Assembly (NCBI GenBank): GCA_963666475.2
Contig: OY762821.2
Coordinates: forward strand, 62,001 to 126,000
Origin: JBFHIZ01 sp963666475
GTDB lineage: Bacteria; Bacillota; Clostridia; Lachnospirales; Lachnospiraceae
Direction of reading: 5' to 3'
Length of the DNA: 64,000 nucleotides
The stretch's first letter is position 1, and each line of letters starts with the position of its first letter. The notes beneath the pieces are model-generated. The model had not been told where the DNA came from. It was given only the letters and a program-made list of their open reading frames with translations, and searched no databases. Made by a program: the position numbers and the translations under genes. Below, piece by piece: positions 28,125-36,605 of the stretch.

Positions 28125-29822
28125 ATGAGTATTGAAGAAATAAAAAAAGATGAAGAGCAGGCGACAGAAGTCATATCCAAAAATTTTATTGAGCAGATTA
28201 TTGAAAAAGATTTGGCAGAGGGAGTATATGATACCGTTCATACTCGATTCCCTCCAGAACCAAATGGATATCTCCATATCGGGCATGCAAAATCTATTCT
28301 TTTAAACTATGGGTTGGCATGTAAATACAACGGAAAATTCAATATGAGATTTGACGATACCAATCCTACCAAAGAGAAAATTGAATTTGTCGATGCAATT
28401 CAAAAAGATATTGAGTGGTTAGGAGCAGACTGGGAAGACCGTTTGTTTTTTGCTTCTGACTATTTTCAGGAAATGTATGAAGGCGCGATTAAATTGATTC
28501 AGAAAGGGAAAGCATATGTGTGTGACCTTTCGCCTGAGGAAATCAGAGAATATCGTGGGACTCTCACAGAACCTGGTAAAGATAGTCCATATAGAAATCG
28601 TTCTGTGGAAGAAAACATGGAACTTTTTGAAGCGATGAAAGATGGAAAGTTTGCAGATGGGGAACGAGTTCTTCGTGCAAAAATTGACATGTCTTCACCA
28701 AATATCAACATGCGTGATCCAATTATTTATCGTGTAGCGCATATGACACATCATAACACGGGGGATGCATGGTGTATTTATCCAATGTATGATTATGCAC
28801 ATCCAATCGAAGATGCGATTGAGCATATTACGCATTCAATTTGTACCTTGGAATTTGAAGACCATAGACCACTTTATGATTGGGTAGTTCGTGAACTTGA
28901 ATATTCACATCCCCCAAAACAGGTAGAGTTTGCAAAATTATATTTAAGAAATGTAGTAACGGGTAAAAGATATATCAAGAAACTTGTAGAAGAAGGCGTT
29001 GTTGACGGTTGGGATGATCCTAGATTGGTATCGATTGCAGCGCTTAGAAGACGTGGATTTACGCCAGATTCTATTCGCAAGTTTGTGGAGCTGTGTGGTG
29101 TTTCGAAAGCGGATTCTTCTGTTGATTATGGTATGTTGGAATTTGCAATTCGTGAAGACTTAAAATTAAAAGATACACGTATTATGGCTGTATTAGACCC
29201 AATTAAGTTAATTATCGACAACTATCCGGAAGGACAGGTAGAGTATATGGATGCCGATAATAATGTCGAAAATGCAGAACTCGGAACTCGTAAAATTCCA
29301 TTTTCAAAAGAATTGTATATTGAGAGGGATGATTTTATGGAAGTCCCACCAAAAAAATACTTTCGTTTGTTTCCAGGAAATGAAGTACGCTTAATGAATG
29401 CTTATTTTGTAACATGTACAGATTTCGTGAAAGATGAAAACGGTGTGATTACAGAGGTTCATTGTACTTATGATCCGGAAACAAAATCAGGCTCCGGATT
29501 CAATGCAAGAAAAGTAAAAGGAACCATACACTGGGTTTCTGCAAAAGAGGCAGTAAAAGTAACGGCTAGATTATATGAAAATATCATTGACGAAGAAAAA
29601 GGTGTATACAACGAAGACGGGACAATGAATATCAATCCAAATTCTTTGATTGTTACAGAGGACTGCTATGTGGAACCTTATATCAAAGACGCGAAAGCAT
29701 ATGACAGTTTTCAGTTTGTTCGACAAGGATTTTTCTGTGTTGATTGTAAAGATACAACGAAAGATCATCTTGTGATGAATCGTGTAGTATCTTTGAAAAG
29801 TTCCTATAAATTACCAAAATAA
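28125..29822 (+). CDS. glnS: Glutaminyl-tRNA synthetase
   Basis: 565 residues from ATG 28125, which lies 13 bases after AGAAAGG, a spacing that fits when that box is aligned to the 16S tail; an in-frame ATG at 28113 is only one base after it. Class I signature HIGH appears in YLHIGHA, and the catalytic core carries RFDDTNP and DWED. The KMSKS-equivalent reads VTGKRYIKKLV, where most GlnRS have SKRK. Charges tRNA-Gln directly. Length is normal. Confidence 0.96.
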   Translation: MSIEEIKKDEEQATEVISKNFIEQIIEKDLAEGVYDTVHTRFPPEPNGYLHIGHAKSILLNYGLACKYNGKFNMRFDDTNPTKEKIEFVDAIQKDIEWLGADWEDRLFFASDYFQEMYEGAIKLIQKGKAYVCDLSPEEIREYRGTLTEPGKDSPYRNRSVEENMELFEAMKDGKFADGERVLRAKIDMSSPNINMRDPIIYRVAHMTHHNTGDAWCIYPMYDYAHPIEDAIEHITHSICTLEFEDHRPLYDWVVRELEYSHPPKQVEFAKLYLRNVVTGKRYIKKLVEEGVVDGWDDPRLVSIAALRRRGFTPDSIRKFVELCGVSKADSSVDYGMLEFAIREDLKLKDTRIMAVLDPIKLIIDNYPEGQVEYMDADNNVENAELGTRKIPFSKELYIERDDFMEVPPKKYFRLFPGNEVRLMNAYFVTCTDFVKDENGVITEVHCTYDPETKSGSGFNARKVKGTIHWVSAKEAVKVTARLYENIIDEEKGVYNEDGTMNINPNSLIVTEDCYVEPYIKDAKAYDSFQFVRQGFFCVDCKDTTKDHLVMNRVVSLKSSYKLPK

Positions 29823-29877
29823 TGGATCAAATGAAGTATGTATCGTACGAAAGTATAGATGCAAGATTGGAGTTAAT

Positions 29878-30729
29878 ATGTCAGACTTATTAGAAGGGCT
29901 AGAGTCTTTAGGATTGGACAATCTATCTGCACAGGATTTATACAAAGAAAAAAAGCCAGTAGTGGTTCCAAAAGAGAAGAAGATTGAAGTTCCTGACGAG
30001 GATTTCTTTGTTTTTGATAAATCCTATACTTGTCCGAATTGTGGAAAGACATTTAAAAATAAGACGGTAAAAAATGGAAAAGCAAAACTGATTTGTACAG
30101 ATTTAGACCTTCGTCCAAAACATGAGGGTGTGGATATGGCAAAATATGAAGTTGTTGTTTGCCCTATCTGCGGATATGCAGCGCTGACCAGATACTTCGA
30201 ATATTTGACTGGCGCGCAATCAAAACTGATTCAGGAAAAAATATCAAATGCATTTCGAGGGATTGAATATACAAAATCAACCTATACCTATCAGGAGGCT
30301 TTAGAACGATATAAGCTGGCTCTTGCAAATGCAATCGTCAAACAATCCAGAGCTTCTGAAAAGGCCTACATTTGTCTTCGTACGGCATGGTTGCTTCGTG
30401 GAATGAGCGAAAATCTACCAATAGAAGAGATGGACCGAGAAAAAAAGAAAAAAGATTTTCAAAAGCAGGAAATGGACTATTTGAAAAATTCACTGGAAGG
30501 ATTCAAAAAGGCACGTGCAGAAGAAGGATATCCAATGTGCGGTATGGATGCCTTGACAATCGATTATATCATTGCAGCACTAGCAACAAAGGTTGGTCAA
30601 TTGGAAGTTGCGGCAAAACTTGTATCTGAAATATTGACGAATCCATCGGCGAATAATCGTATGAAGGATCGTGTAAGAGACTTAAAGGATGTCATTTTAT
30701 TGGAAATGGAATCCCGCAAGAAATTATAA
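29878..30729 (+). CDS. DUF2225 family protein
   Basis: 283 residues. Two CxxC zinc-type pairs (CPNCG at ~52-56 and CPICG at ~99-103) in the N-terminal third, then a long alpha-helical region resembling TPR repeats. This matches DUF2225, common in Firmicutes and spirochaetes but of unknown function. It starts 55 bp after glnS and ends 11 bp before a MocR-type regulator, suggesting one transcript. Confidence 0.88.
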   Translation: MSDLLEGLESLGLDNLSAQDLYKEKKPVVVPKEKKIEVPDEDFFVFDKSYTCPNCGKTFKNKTVKNGKAKLICTDLDLRPKHEGVDMAKYEVVVCPICGYAALTRYFEYLTGAQSKLIQEKISNAFRGIEYTKSTYTYQEALERYKLALANAIVKQSRASEKAYICLRTAWLLRGMSENLPIEEMDREKKKKDFQKQEMDYLKNSLEGFKKARAEEGYPMCGMDALTIDYIIAALATKVGQLEVAAKLVSEILTNPSANNRMKDRVRDLKDVILLEMESRKKL

Positions 30730-30740
30730 AGGGTTAGTCG

Positions 30741-32171
30741 ATGAAAGAGTGTATGTTTCTATTAGATGCAGAAGCAAAGGAGCCTATGTATCAGCAGTTA
30801 TACAGTCAGATCAAAGAAGGAATAGAAAAAGGGGAGATTCTCGTAGGTGAGAAGCTCCCCTCTACGCGTTTGCTGGCAGACCTTTTAAAAGTGTCAAGAA
30901 GTACCATTGATATGGCTTATATTCAGCTTCTGGCAGAAGGCTATGTAAATTCTGTGCCATGTAAGGGTTATTTTGTCGAAAAAAATGAAGTACTGCTTCA
31001 TCGAGAAATTCGAACACAGGAAAAGAAACAGTCGGCTTCGATGGATAAAGAAGAAGTACGAAGCACGCAGGAAGAGAAATCTTCTTTCGTCTGCGATTTT
31101 TCACCAAATGGCGTTGATAAGCAAAGCTTCCCCTTGGCGACATGGAAAAGTATGTATCGTGAGGTACTTAAGGAACAAGGTAACGAACTGTTTTCAAAGG
31201 GGAATGCAAAAGGTGAGGAAACACTTAGAGAATCGATTGCAACTTATTTATATCATGCACGTGGAGTTCAGTGTGAGGCTGGGCAAATCATTATCGGAGC
31301 TGGAAACGATTATTTACTTATGCTGCTTGCCCTGATTTTTCAAAAGTTGAATTATACTATAGGTATAACGAATGTCACATATAAAAAAGCATTTCAGATT
31401 TTTTCGGTTTATAATCTTTCGGTAGTGCCGATGGATATGGATGATTCTGGAGTGGCAATGAAGGGGTTGAAAGAGAAAAATCCAGATGTGTTATACACGA
31501 TGCCATCTCATCATTTTCCGACGGGAATTGTGATGCCGATTGGGAGACGACGGGAATTGCTTAATTGGGCGAATGAAGCAAAAAATCGATATATTATAGA
31601 GGATGATTATGATAGCGAATTTCGTTATTCTGGAAGGCCAATCCCGGCACTTGCCGCATCGGATCAGGAAGACCGCGTCATCTATATGGGCACATTTTCA
31701 AAATCTTTAGCTCCGGCAATCCGTATCAGCTATATGCTTCTGCCAAAATCTTTGGCGCCGTTTTATGAGAATACAGTGGGTACGATGTCTTCCACAGTTT
31801 CCAGACTGGACCAAATCACACTTCATCAATTCATGAAAGAAGGGTATTTTGAACGTCATATTCATCGGATGCGAAAATTATATAAAGGTAAGCGCGATTT
31901 TTTATTGGAGCAATTAAAGGGATTGGAAAATTCTTTTTCGATTTCAGGTGAAGATGCAGGGCTACATATTTTGATTCGAGACAAAAAGAATCGGAACGAG
32001 AGAGAGATGATTCGAAAAGCACTTAAAAATGGCGTAAAAGTATATGGGATTTCAGATTTTCAAATTGGTAATCCAGTTGAAATGCAGACTACTTTTTTGA
32101 TTGGTTACGCAGAATGTACTTATGAAGAGATCGAAAAAGGGGTACAGATATTAAAACAGATCTGGGGATAG
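30741..32171 (+). CDS. MocR-type regulator (GntR HTH plus aminotransferase domain)
   Basis: 476 residues. An N-terminal winged helix of the GntR type (~10-80; STRLLADLLKVSRSTIDMAY) is joined to a fold type I aminotransferase-like domain with IEDDYDSEFRY and the PLP-lysine motif GTFSKSLAPAIRISY. Such proteins, typified by PdxR and GabR, use PLP or amino acids as ligands to control transcription. Neither pdxST nor gab genes are adjacent here, so the target is open. It ends at a strong bidirectional terminator. Confidence 0.92.
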   Translation: MKECMFLLDAEAKEPMYQQLYSQIKEGIEKGEILVGEKLPSTRLLADLLKVSRSTIDMAYIQLLAEGYVNSVPCKGYFVEKNEVLLHREIRTQEKKQSASMDKEEVRSTQEEKSSFVCDFSPNGVDKQSFPLATWKSMYREVLKEQGNELFSKGNAKGEETLRESIATYLYHARGVQCEAGQIIIGAGNDYLLMLLALIFQKLNYTIGITNVTYKKAFQIFSVYNLSVVPMDMDDSGVAMKGLKEKNPDVLYTMPSHHFPTGIVMPIGRRRELLNWANEAKNRYIIEDDYDSEFRYSGRPIPALAASDQEDRVIYMGTFSKSLAPAIRISYMLLPKSLAPFYENTVGTMSSTVSRLDQITLHQFMKEGYFERHIHRMRKLYKGKRDFLLEQLKGLENSFSISGEDAGLHILIRDKKNRNEREMIRKALKNGVKVYGISDFQIGNPVEMQTTFLIGYAECTYEEIEKGVQILKQIWG

Positions 32172-32198
32172 AGTTTCTAGTGAATATTTTGAGATAAA

Positions 32199-32232
32199 AA
32201 AAGCAATGAATAATGATATTCATTGCTTTTTG
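32199..32232. terminator. Bidirectional rho-independent terminator
   Basis: A perfect 14-bp inverted repeat (AAAAGCAATGAATA / TATTCATTGCTTTT) with a 4-nt loop, flanked by A and T runs on both sides. It serves the rightward MocR gene and the leftward Cys-rich gene. Confidence 0.88.
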
Positions 32233-32240
32233 TTATTATT

Positions 32241-32528
32241 TTATTCCTGTTTTGCTTCCTCGGAAGCATCATCAAAAAATTCTTCTACGGTTTCTGCAGT
32301 CTCGCCTTCGGCTTTGCTCATATCTTCGAATTCGCCTTCGGCCTCTTCTGGATCAAGAGAAACATAAGTGCGATCTTCTTCATCTTCGTCATCACAACAG
32401 CAATCATCATCGCAGCAGCAATCACATGAGCATGGTAATAATCCCTTATCTTTCAGGAATAAATATACACCGACAGCAGCAGTTGCAAGTGCCGTCATCC
32501 CAAGTAAAAATTTTCCTAATTTCTTCAT
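32241..32528 (-). CDS. Small single-pass protein with Cys/Asp cluster
   Basis: 95 residues from ATG 32528, seven bases after GGAG; an ATG two codons upstream sits too close to that box. One transmembrane helix (~4-26), then a dense cluster with eight cysteines in 13 positions interleaved with Asp (CSCDCCCDDDCCC), followed by an acidic tail rich in Glu. The cluster suggests metal binding or redox storage. Similar short membrane proteins starting MKKLGKF occur in Lachnospiraceae, but I know of no function. Convergent with the MocR gene over a shared terminator. Confidence 0.75.
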   Translation of the reverse strand: MKKLGKFLLGMTALATAAVGVYLFLKDKGLLPCSCDCCCDDDCCCDDEDEEDRTYVSLDPEEAEGEFEDMSKAEGETAETVEEFFDDASEEAKQE

Positions 32529-32643
32529 TTGCATACTCCTTTCAAAACAATATATTTATATTCTATATACATTTGCATGAAAATGCAAACTTTATTTTTA
32601 AAGTCCCTTAATTTGCTTAAATTCGTCAGACGAATCGAATAAA

Positions 32644-32727
32644 AAAGGATTATGGTTGTTCTTAACAAAGGATTATGGTTGTTTTTAACAAAGGATTATG
32701 GTTGTTTTTAACCATAATCCTTTTATT
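32644..32727 (-). repeat. Triplicated 23-bp repeat forming the cellobiose phosphorylase terminator
   Basis: Three tandem 23-bp units (AAAGGATTATGGTTGTTCTT...) occupy 32644-32666, 32667-32689 and 32690-32712; they differ at one position. A single inverse arm AACCATAATCCTTTT (32710-32724) follows. On the leftward strand this gives one 5' arm and three possible 3' arms, the last ending in six T residues, 24 bp past the phosphorylase stop. It is a terminator hairpin with a duplicated arm. Confidence 0.85.
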
Positions 32728-32750
32728 GATTCATGAAACTAAAATGGTAA

Positions 32751-35177
32751 TTAAATGGTGATTACTACCTTCACAGAGGCTGCCCCTGACTTAAGTGGAA
32801 CCACGTTTCCAGCAACTTCTACGCCATCAACAAGCATTTTTCTTGTGCCACTACAAGAATTTTCAACCGTGATATCATGCAATACATCGCGATACATACG
32901 AGTCGCATGATAGTTAGAAATTCCTTTGGGGAGGCAGGGAACGATACTTAGGCCATCAAAGGTTGGGGTAATACCTAAAAGTCCCTGTGTAGCAGCTACA
33001 AAAGTCCATGCAGCAGTTCCAGTCAACCAGCTGTTCTTTGCTTCGCCATAATTTTTGGCGTCACGACCAGCGATGGTTTGACTATAAACATAAGGTTCGG
33101 TTCTATGAATCTCGCTTACGTCTTCTAAATAAGAAGGGCAGTTTCTGCGATAGGTATCAAATGCATTTTCGCCATCGCCTAATCGGCTATAACCCATAAT
33201 TATCCAAGGGTTATTGTGGCAGAATACGGATCCATTTTCTTTGTATCCTGGTGGATAGGAAGAAATTTCTCCTAGATTTAAATAATATTGCGAGTAGCAA
33301 GGGTGAAGAATCTCTACACCGTAGTCATTTAATAAATGTTTTCTTACTGATGCAAGAGCTTTTTCTCCGAAACCTTTATCTTCTCCGATTCCTGCCATAG
33401 TACAGAAACCTTGAGGCTCGATGAAGATCTGACCTTCTTCACATTCTTTACTTCCGATTTTTGCTTCGAAAGCATCGTATGCTCGAACGAACCATTCTCC
33501 GTCCCATCCATGATCTTCAACCGCTTTTTCAGTGAGTTTGATTTCGCCTGCAATATAATCGATTTCTTCTTGTTCTACACCAAAGCGTTTTGCGATTTCG
33601 ATATATTCCTGGCCATATTTTACGAACATTCCAGCGATGAATACACTTTCTGCCTTGCCGCTTTCAAAGTTCGAAGCAGTTTGGAAACTTTCTCCTGGTT
33701 CTTCACTAAAGCAGTTTAGATTCAGGCAGTCGTTCCAGTCTGCACGACCAATCAGTGGAAGACCATGAGGTCCTTTGTGTGTAGCTGTATAATGCACGCT
33801 GCGTTTCAAATGCTCAAACAATGATTTTTCGGATCCTTCTACGTTGTTAAATGGAACTGGCTCAGAAAGAATTGAATAATCGCCTGTTTCTCTGATATAA
33901 GCAGATACGCATGCAATCAACCATAATGGGTCATCGTTGAATCCGCTTCCGATATCTCCGTTGCCACGTTTGGTAAGTGGCTGATATTGATGATAAGTAC
34001 TTCCGTCCTCAAACTGAATAGAAGCGATGTCTAAGATACGTTCTCTTGCACGGTCTGGAATCAAATGAACAAATCCAAGAAGGTCCTGACAACTGTCGCG
34101 GAATCCCATTCCACGTCCCATTCCGCTTTCGAAATAACTTGCAGAACGACTCATGTTGAAAGTAACCATACACTGGTACTGGTTCCAGATATTTACCATA
34201 CGATCCAAATGTTCGTCATCACTTTTTACTGTGAACTTTCCGAGTAATTTTTCCCAATATTCATTTAATTCAGCGAGAGAAGCGTCAGCTTTTTCCGCAG
34301 AATCAAACTTTTCAATTAAAGCATTTGCTTTTGTCTTGTTGATGATACCAGGAGCTTCAAATTTTTCTTTCTGTTCATTTTCGATATATCCCAATACGAA
34401 AACAAAAGTTTTTTCTTCGCATGGTTCCAAGTGCAAAGAGAGTCTGTGAGAAGCGATTGGTGCCCAACCACTTGCAACAGAATTTGTGCTTTCGTTATTT
34501 TCTACTACGGTAGGAGTATCCCATGAGTTGAATGCACCAAGGAAGGAATCGCGATCGGTGTCAAATCCAGATAATTCGCTGTTTACAGTATAGAAAGCAT
34601 AGTGATTTCTTCTTTCGCGATATTCTGTTTTATGATAAATCGTACTTCCGATAACTTCTACTTCACCGATGTTGAAATTTCTCTGGAAGTTGGATGCGTC
34701 ATCCACTGCATTCCATAGGCACCATTCCATAGCACTATAGATGGTCAAGTCTTTTGCTTGATTGGTTTCGTTCTTTAATGTTAATTTATTTACTTCACAA
34801 TTATCGTTTAAAGGGACAAAGCATGTCAAAGTAGAAGCGGTTCCGTTTTTAGAAGCGCGAAATACGGAATACCCCATACCATGACGGCATTCATAGGAAT
34901 CCAGTTCAGTTTTAACAGGCATAAATCCAGGATTGAAAACTGTATTGCCTTCTTTAATATAATAGTAACGTCCGCCACTATCTGTAGGAACGTTATTATA
35001 ACGGAAGCGAGTGATTCTTCTCAGCTTTGCATCCTTGTAAAAATTATAACCTCCGCAAGTATTCGAAATTAATCCAAAAAAACCGTTATTTCCAAGGTAG
35101 TTGATCCATGGAAGTGGAGTTTTTGGTTCGGTGATTACATATTCCTTTCTTACGTCATCAAAATAACCAAATTTCAT
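32751..35177 (-). CDS. Cellobiose phosphorylase, glycoside hydrolase family 94
   Basis: 808 residues, the usual length for GH94 cellobiose phosphorylases. The N-terminus (MKFGYFDDVRKEYVITEP, LPWINYLGN, TRFRYNNVP) closely matches the Clostridium enzyme. The catalytic region includes GMGRGMGFRDSCQDLLG, whose Asp acts as the proton donor. It splits cytoplasmic cellobiose with phosphate to glucose-1-phosphate and glucose, saving ATP. No signal peptide. Start 35177 is chosen by family fit (a Met precedes it). It diverges from the LacI-type gene, and its promoter carries the same operator. Confidence 0.94.
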   Translation of the reverse strand: MKFGYFDDVRKEYVITEPKTPLPWINYLGNNGFFGLISNTCGGYNFYKDAKLRRITRFRYNNVPTDSGGRYYYIKEGNTVFNPGFMPVKTELDSYECRHGMGYSVFRASKNGTASTLTCFVPLNDNCEVNKLTLKNETNQAKDLTIYSAMEWCLWNAVDDASNFQRNFNIGEVEVIGSTIYHKTEYRERRNHYAFYTVNSELSGFDTDRDSFLGAFNSWDTPTVVENNESTNSVASGWAPIASHRLSLHLEPCEEKTFVFVLGYIENEQKEKFEAPGIINKTKANALIEKFDSAEKADASLAELNEYWEKLLGKFTVKSDDEHLDRMVNIWNQYQCMVTFNMSRSASYFESGMGRGMGFRDSCQDLLGFVHLIPDRARERILDIASIQFEDGSTYHQYQPLTKRGNGDIGSGFNDDPLWLIACVSAYIRETGDYSILSEPVPFNNVEGSEKSLFEHLKRSVHYTATHKGPHGLPLIGRADWNDCLNLNCFSEEPGESFQTASNFESGKAESVFIAGMFVKYGQEYIEIAKRFGVEQEEIDYIAGEIKLTEKAVEDHGWDGEWFVRAYDAFEAKIGSKECEEGQIFIEPQGFCTMAGIGEDKGFGEKALASVRKHLLNDYGVEILHPCYSQYYLNLGEISSYPPGYKENGSVFCHNNPWIIMGYSRLGDGENAFDTYRRNCPSYLEDVSEIHRTEPYVYSQTIAGRDAKNYGEAKNSWLTGTAAWTFVAATQGLLGITPTFDGLSIVPCLPKGISNYHATRMYRDVLHDITVENSCSGTRKMLVDGVEVAGNVVPLKSGAASVKVVITI

Positions 35178-35229
35178 CATTGTCTCCTTTTCGCCATTGT
35201 ATCCAATACATATTATTTACGTAAAGTTT

Positions 35230-35241
35230 CGAAAACGTTTA
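35230..35241. promoter_or_regulatory. Operator 1 (LacI-family), cellobiose phosphorylase side
   Basis: CGAAAACGTTTA, embedded in TTCGAAAACGTTTACG, a typical LacI/CcpA-like pseudo-palindrome around the central CG. It lies about 15 bp downstream of the leftward -10 hexamer, where a bound repressor would block transcription. The identical 12 bases recur at 35407-35418. Confidence 0.75.
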
Positions 35242-35255
35242 CGTATCACTGTCTA

Positions 35256-35284
35256 ATTATATGAGGAGAGTTGTTGAAAAGTAA
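35256..35284 (-). promoter_or_regulatory. Predicted promoter for cellobiose phosphorylase
   Basis: On the minus strand: TATAAT (35261 to 35256) preceded by TTACTT with a 17-bp spacer. The -35 is weak. Confidence 0.5.
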
Positions 35285-35370
35285 AGAGAAGATTTAGTTT
35301 TTGTTATATTTTTGTGAATGTGTACAAAAAATGGGGATAAAAATCGTCAAAATGATTCAAATACTTTGAC

Positions 35371-35399
35371 TTGACTTTAAAAAGTTGCGTTGTTATAAT
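35371..35399 (+). promoter_or_regulatory. Promoter of the LacI regulator and sugar ABC operon
   Basis: TTGACT (35371-35376), 17-bp spacer, TATAAT (35394-35399). Near consensus. An overlapping TTGACT copy is at 35366-35371. Operator 2 begins 7 bp after the -10. Confidence 0.75.
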
Positions 35400-35406
35400 T
35401 GACTTA

Positions 35407-35418
35407 CGAAAACGTTTA
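35407..35418. promoter_or_regulatory. Operator 2 (LacI-family), regulator/ABC side
   Basis: CGAAAACGTTTA, identical to operator 1 and at the expected transcription start of the regulator gene, so autoregulation is likely. The two operators are centred 177 bp apart, compatible with looping. Confidence 0.75.
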
Positions 35419-35524
35419 AGTTGCGTTTTTGACTGTATAAAATGATGGAGAATTCGTGTAAACACTTACATTTCTGGGTAAAAATGTATCTCTCCATAAA
35501 AAAATAATGTCTGGGGAGGCAATT

Positions 35525-36532
35525 ATGGTTACATTAAAAGATATTGCTAAGGAATGTGGTGTTTCTCTAGCAACAGTCAGCAAAGCGCTGAATGGTCATT
35601 CGGATGTAGGTGAAAAGACCGCTAATCAAATTAAAGAAAGAGCAAGACAAATGGGATACATGCCGAATGCGGCAGCTCGCTCACTCAAGACAAAAAGATC
35701 ACATAACATTGGGGTGTTATTTGTGGATCCAACGTCAAGTGGTCTGAAGCATGAGTATTTTTCGGGTATCTTAAACAGTGTAAGAGAAACAGCAGAACAA
35801 AAAGGGTATGATATTACCTTTATTACACAGGGACTTGGAAATGCAGAAATGTCCTATCAGGAACACACCAGATATCGAAATTGTGATGGTGTGGTTATTG
35901 CTACCGTAGATTATACGGATGCAAATGTTAAAGATTTAGTTACGAGTTCGATACCTACGGTTACTCTAGATTACGTGTTTGATGGAAGTACTGCTGTTCT
36001 TTCAGATAATGTAGGTGGAATGGAAGAGCTTGTCCAATATGTGTATGATCAGGGTCATCGAAAATTAGGAATCATTCATGGTGAGGACACAGCGGTAACA
36101 CAAAAACGACTGGCAAGTTTTTACAACATGTGCAAAAAACTAAATATTGAAATTAAAGATGAATATGTAAAGGCGGCAAATTTCCATATCCCAAAAGATA
36201 CGGCATTAGCAACCAGAGATTTATTAAAATTAAATCCAAGACCGACATGTATTTTCTTCCCGGATGATTTTTCATCCATTGGAGGTATGAACGAAATAGA
36301 AAGTGAAGGATTATCCATTCCAGAAGACATTAGTGTTGTTGGATATGATGGTATCTTATTATCGCAGGTCTTGAGACCAAAACTTACCACTTACAAGCAA
36401 AATGCAGATGAGTTGGGGAGATTGGCGGCGGAAAAATTGATTGAACAAATTGAAAATCCAAAGTCCTATATTCCACAACAATATATTGTACATGGAGAAA
36501 TGTTAAAAGGTGGTACTGTAAAAATGATTTAA
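35525..36532 (+). CDS. LacI-family transcriptional regulator
   Basis: 335 residues from ATG 35525, preceded by GGGGAGG; six upstream codons in frame are rejected. The N-terminal helix-turn-helix TLKDIAKECGVSLATVSKALNG is classic LacI/GalR, followed by a periplasmic-binding-like effector domain. It lies between the divergent cellobiose phosphorylase and a sugar importer, and both promoters hold an identical CGAAAACG-containing operator. It probably releases DNA on binding cellobiose or a breakdown product. Confidence 0.95.
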   Translation: MVTLKDIAKECGVSLATVSKALNGHSDVGEKTANQIKERARQMGYMPNAAARSLKTKRSHNIGVLFVDPTSSGLKHEYFSGILNSVRETAEQKGYDITFITQGLGNAEMSYQEHTRYRNCDGVVIATVDYTDANVKDLVTSSIPTVTLDYVFDGSTAVLSDNVGGMEELVQYVYDQGHRKLGIIHGEDTAVTQKRLASFYNMCKKLNIEIKDEYVKAANFHIPKDTALATRDLLKLNPRPTCIFFPDDFSSIGGMNEIESEGLSIPEDISVVGYDGILLSQVLRPKLTTYKQNADELGRLAAEKLIEQIENPKSYIPQQYIVHGEMLKGGTVKMI

Positions 36533-36605
36533 CGCATGGGGCCATGCTTTAAATAATACAAAAATATTCCACAAAATGTGGAGACCATCAAAGAGGAGGA
36601 AAGAA

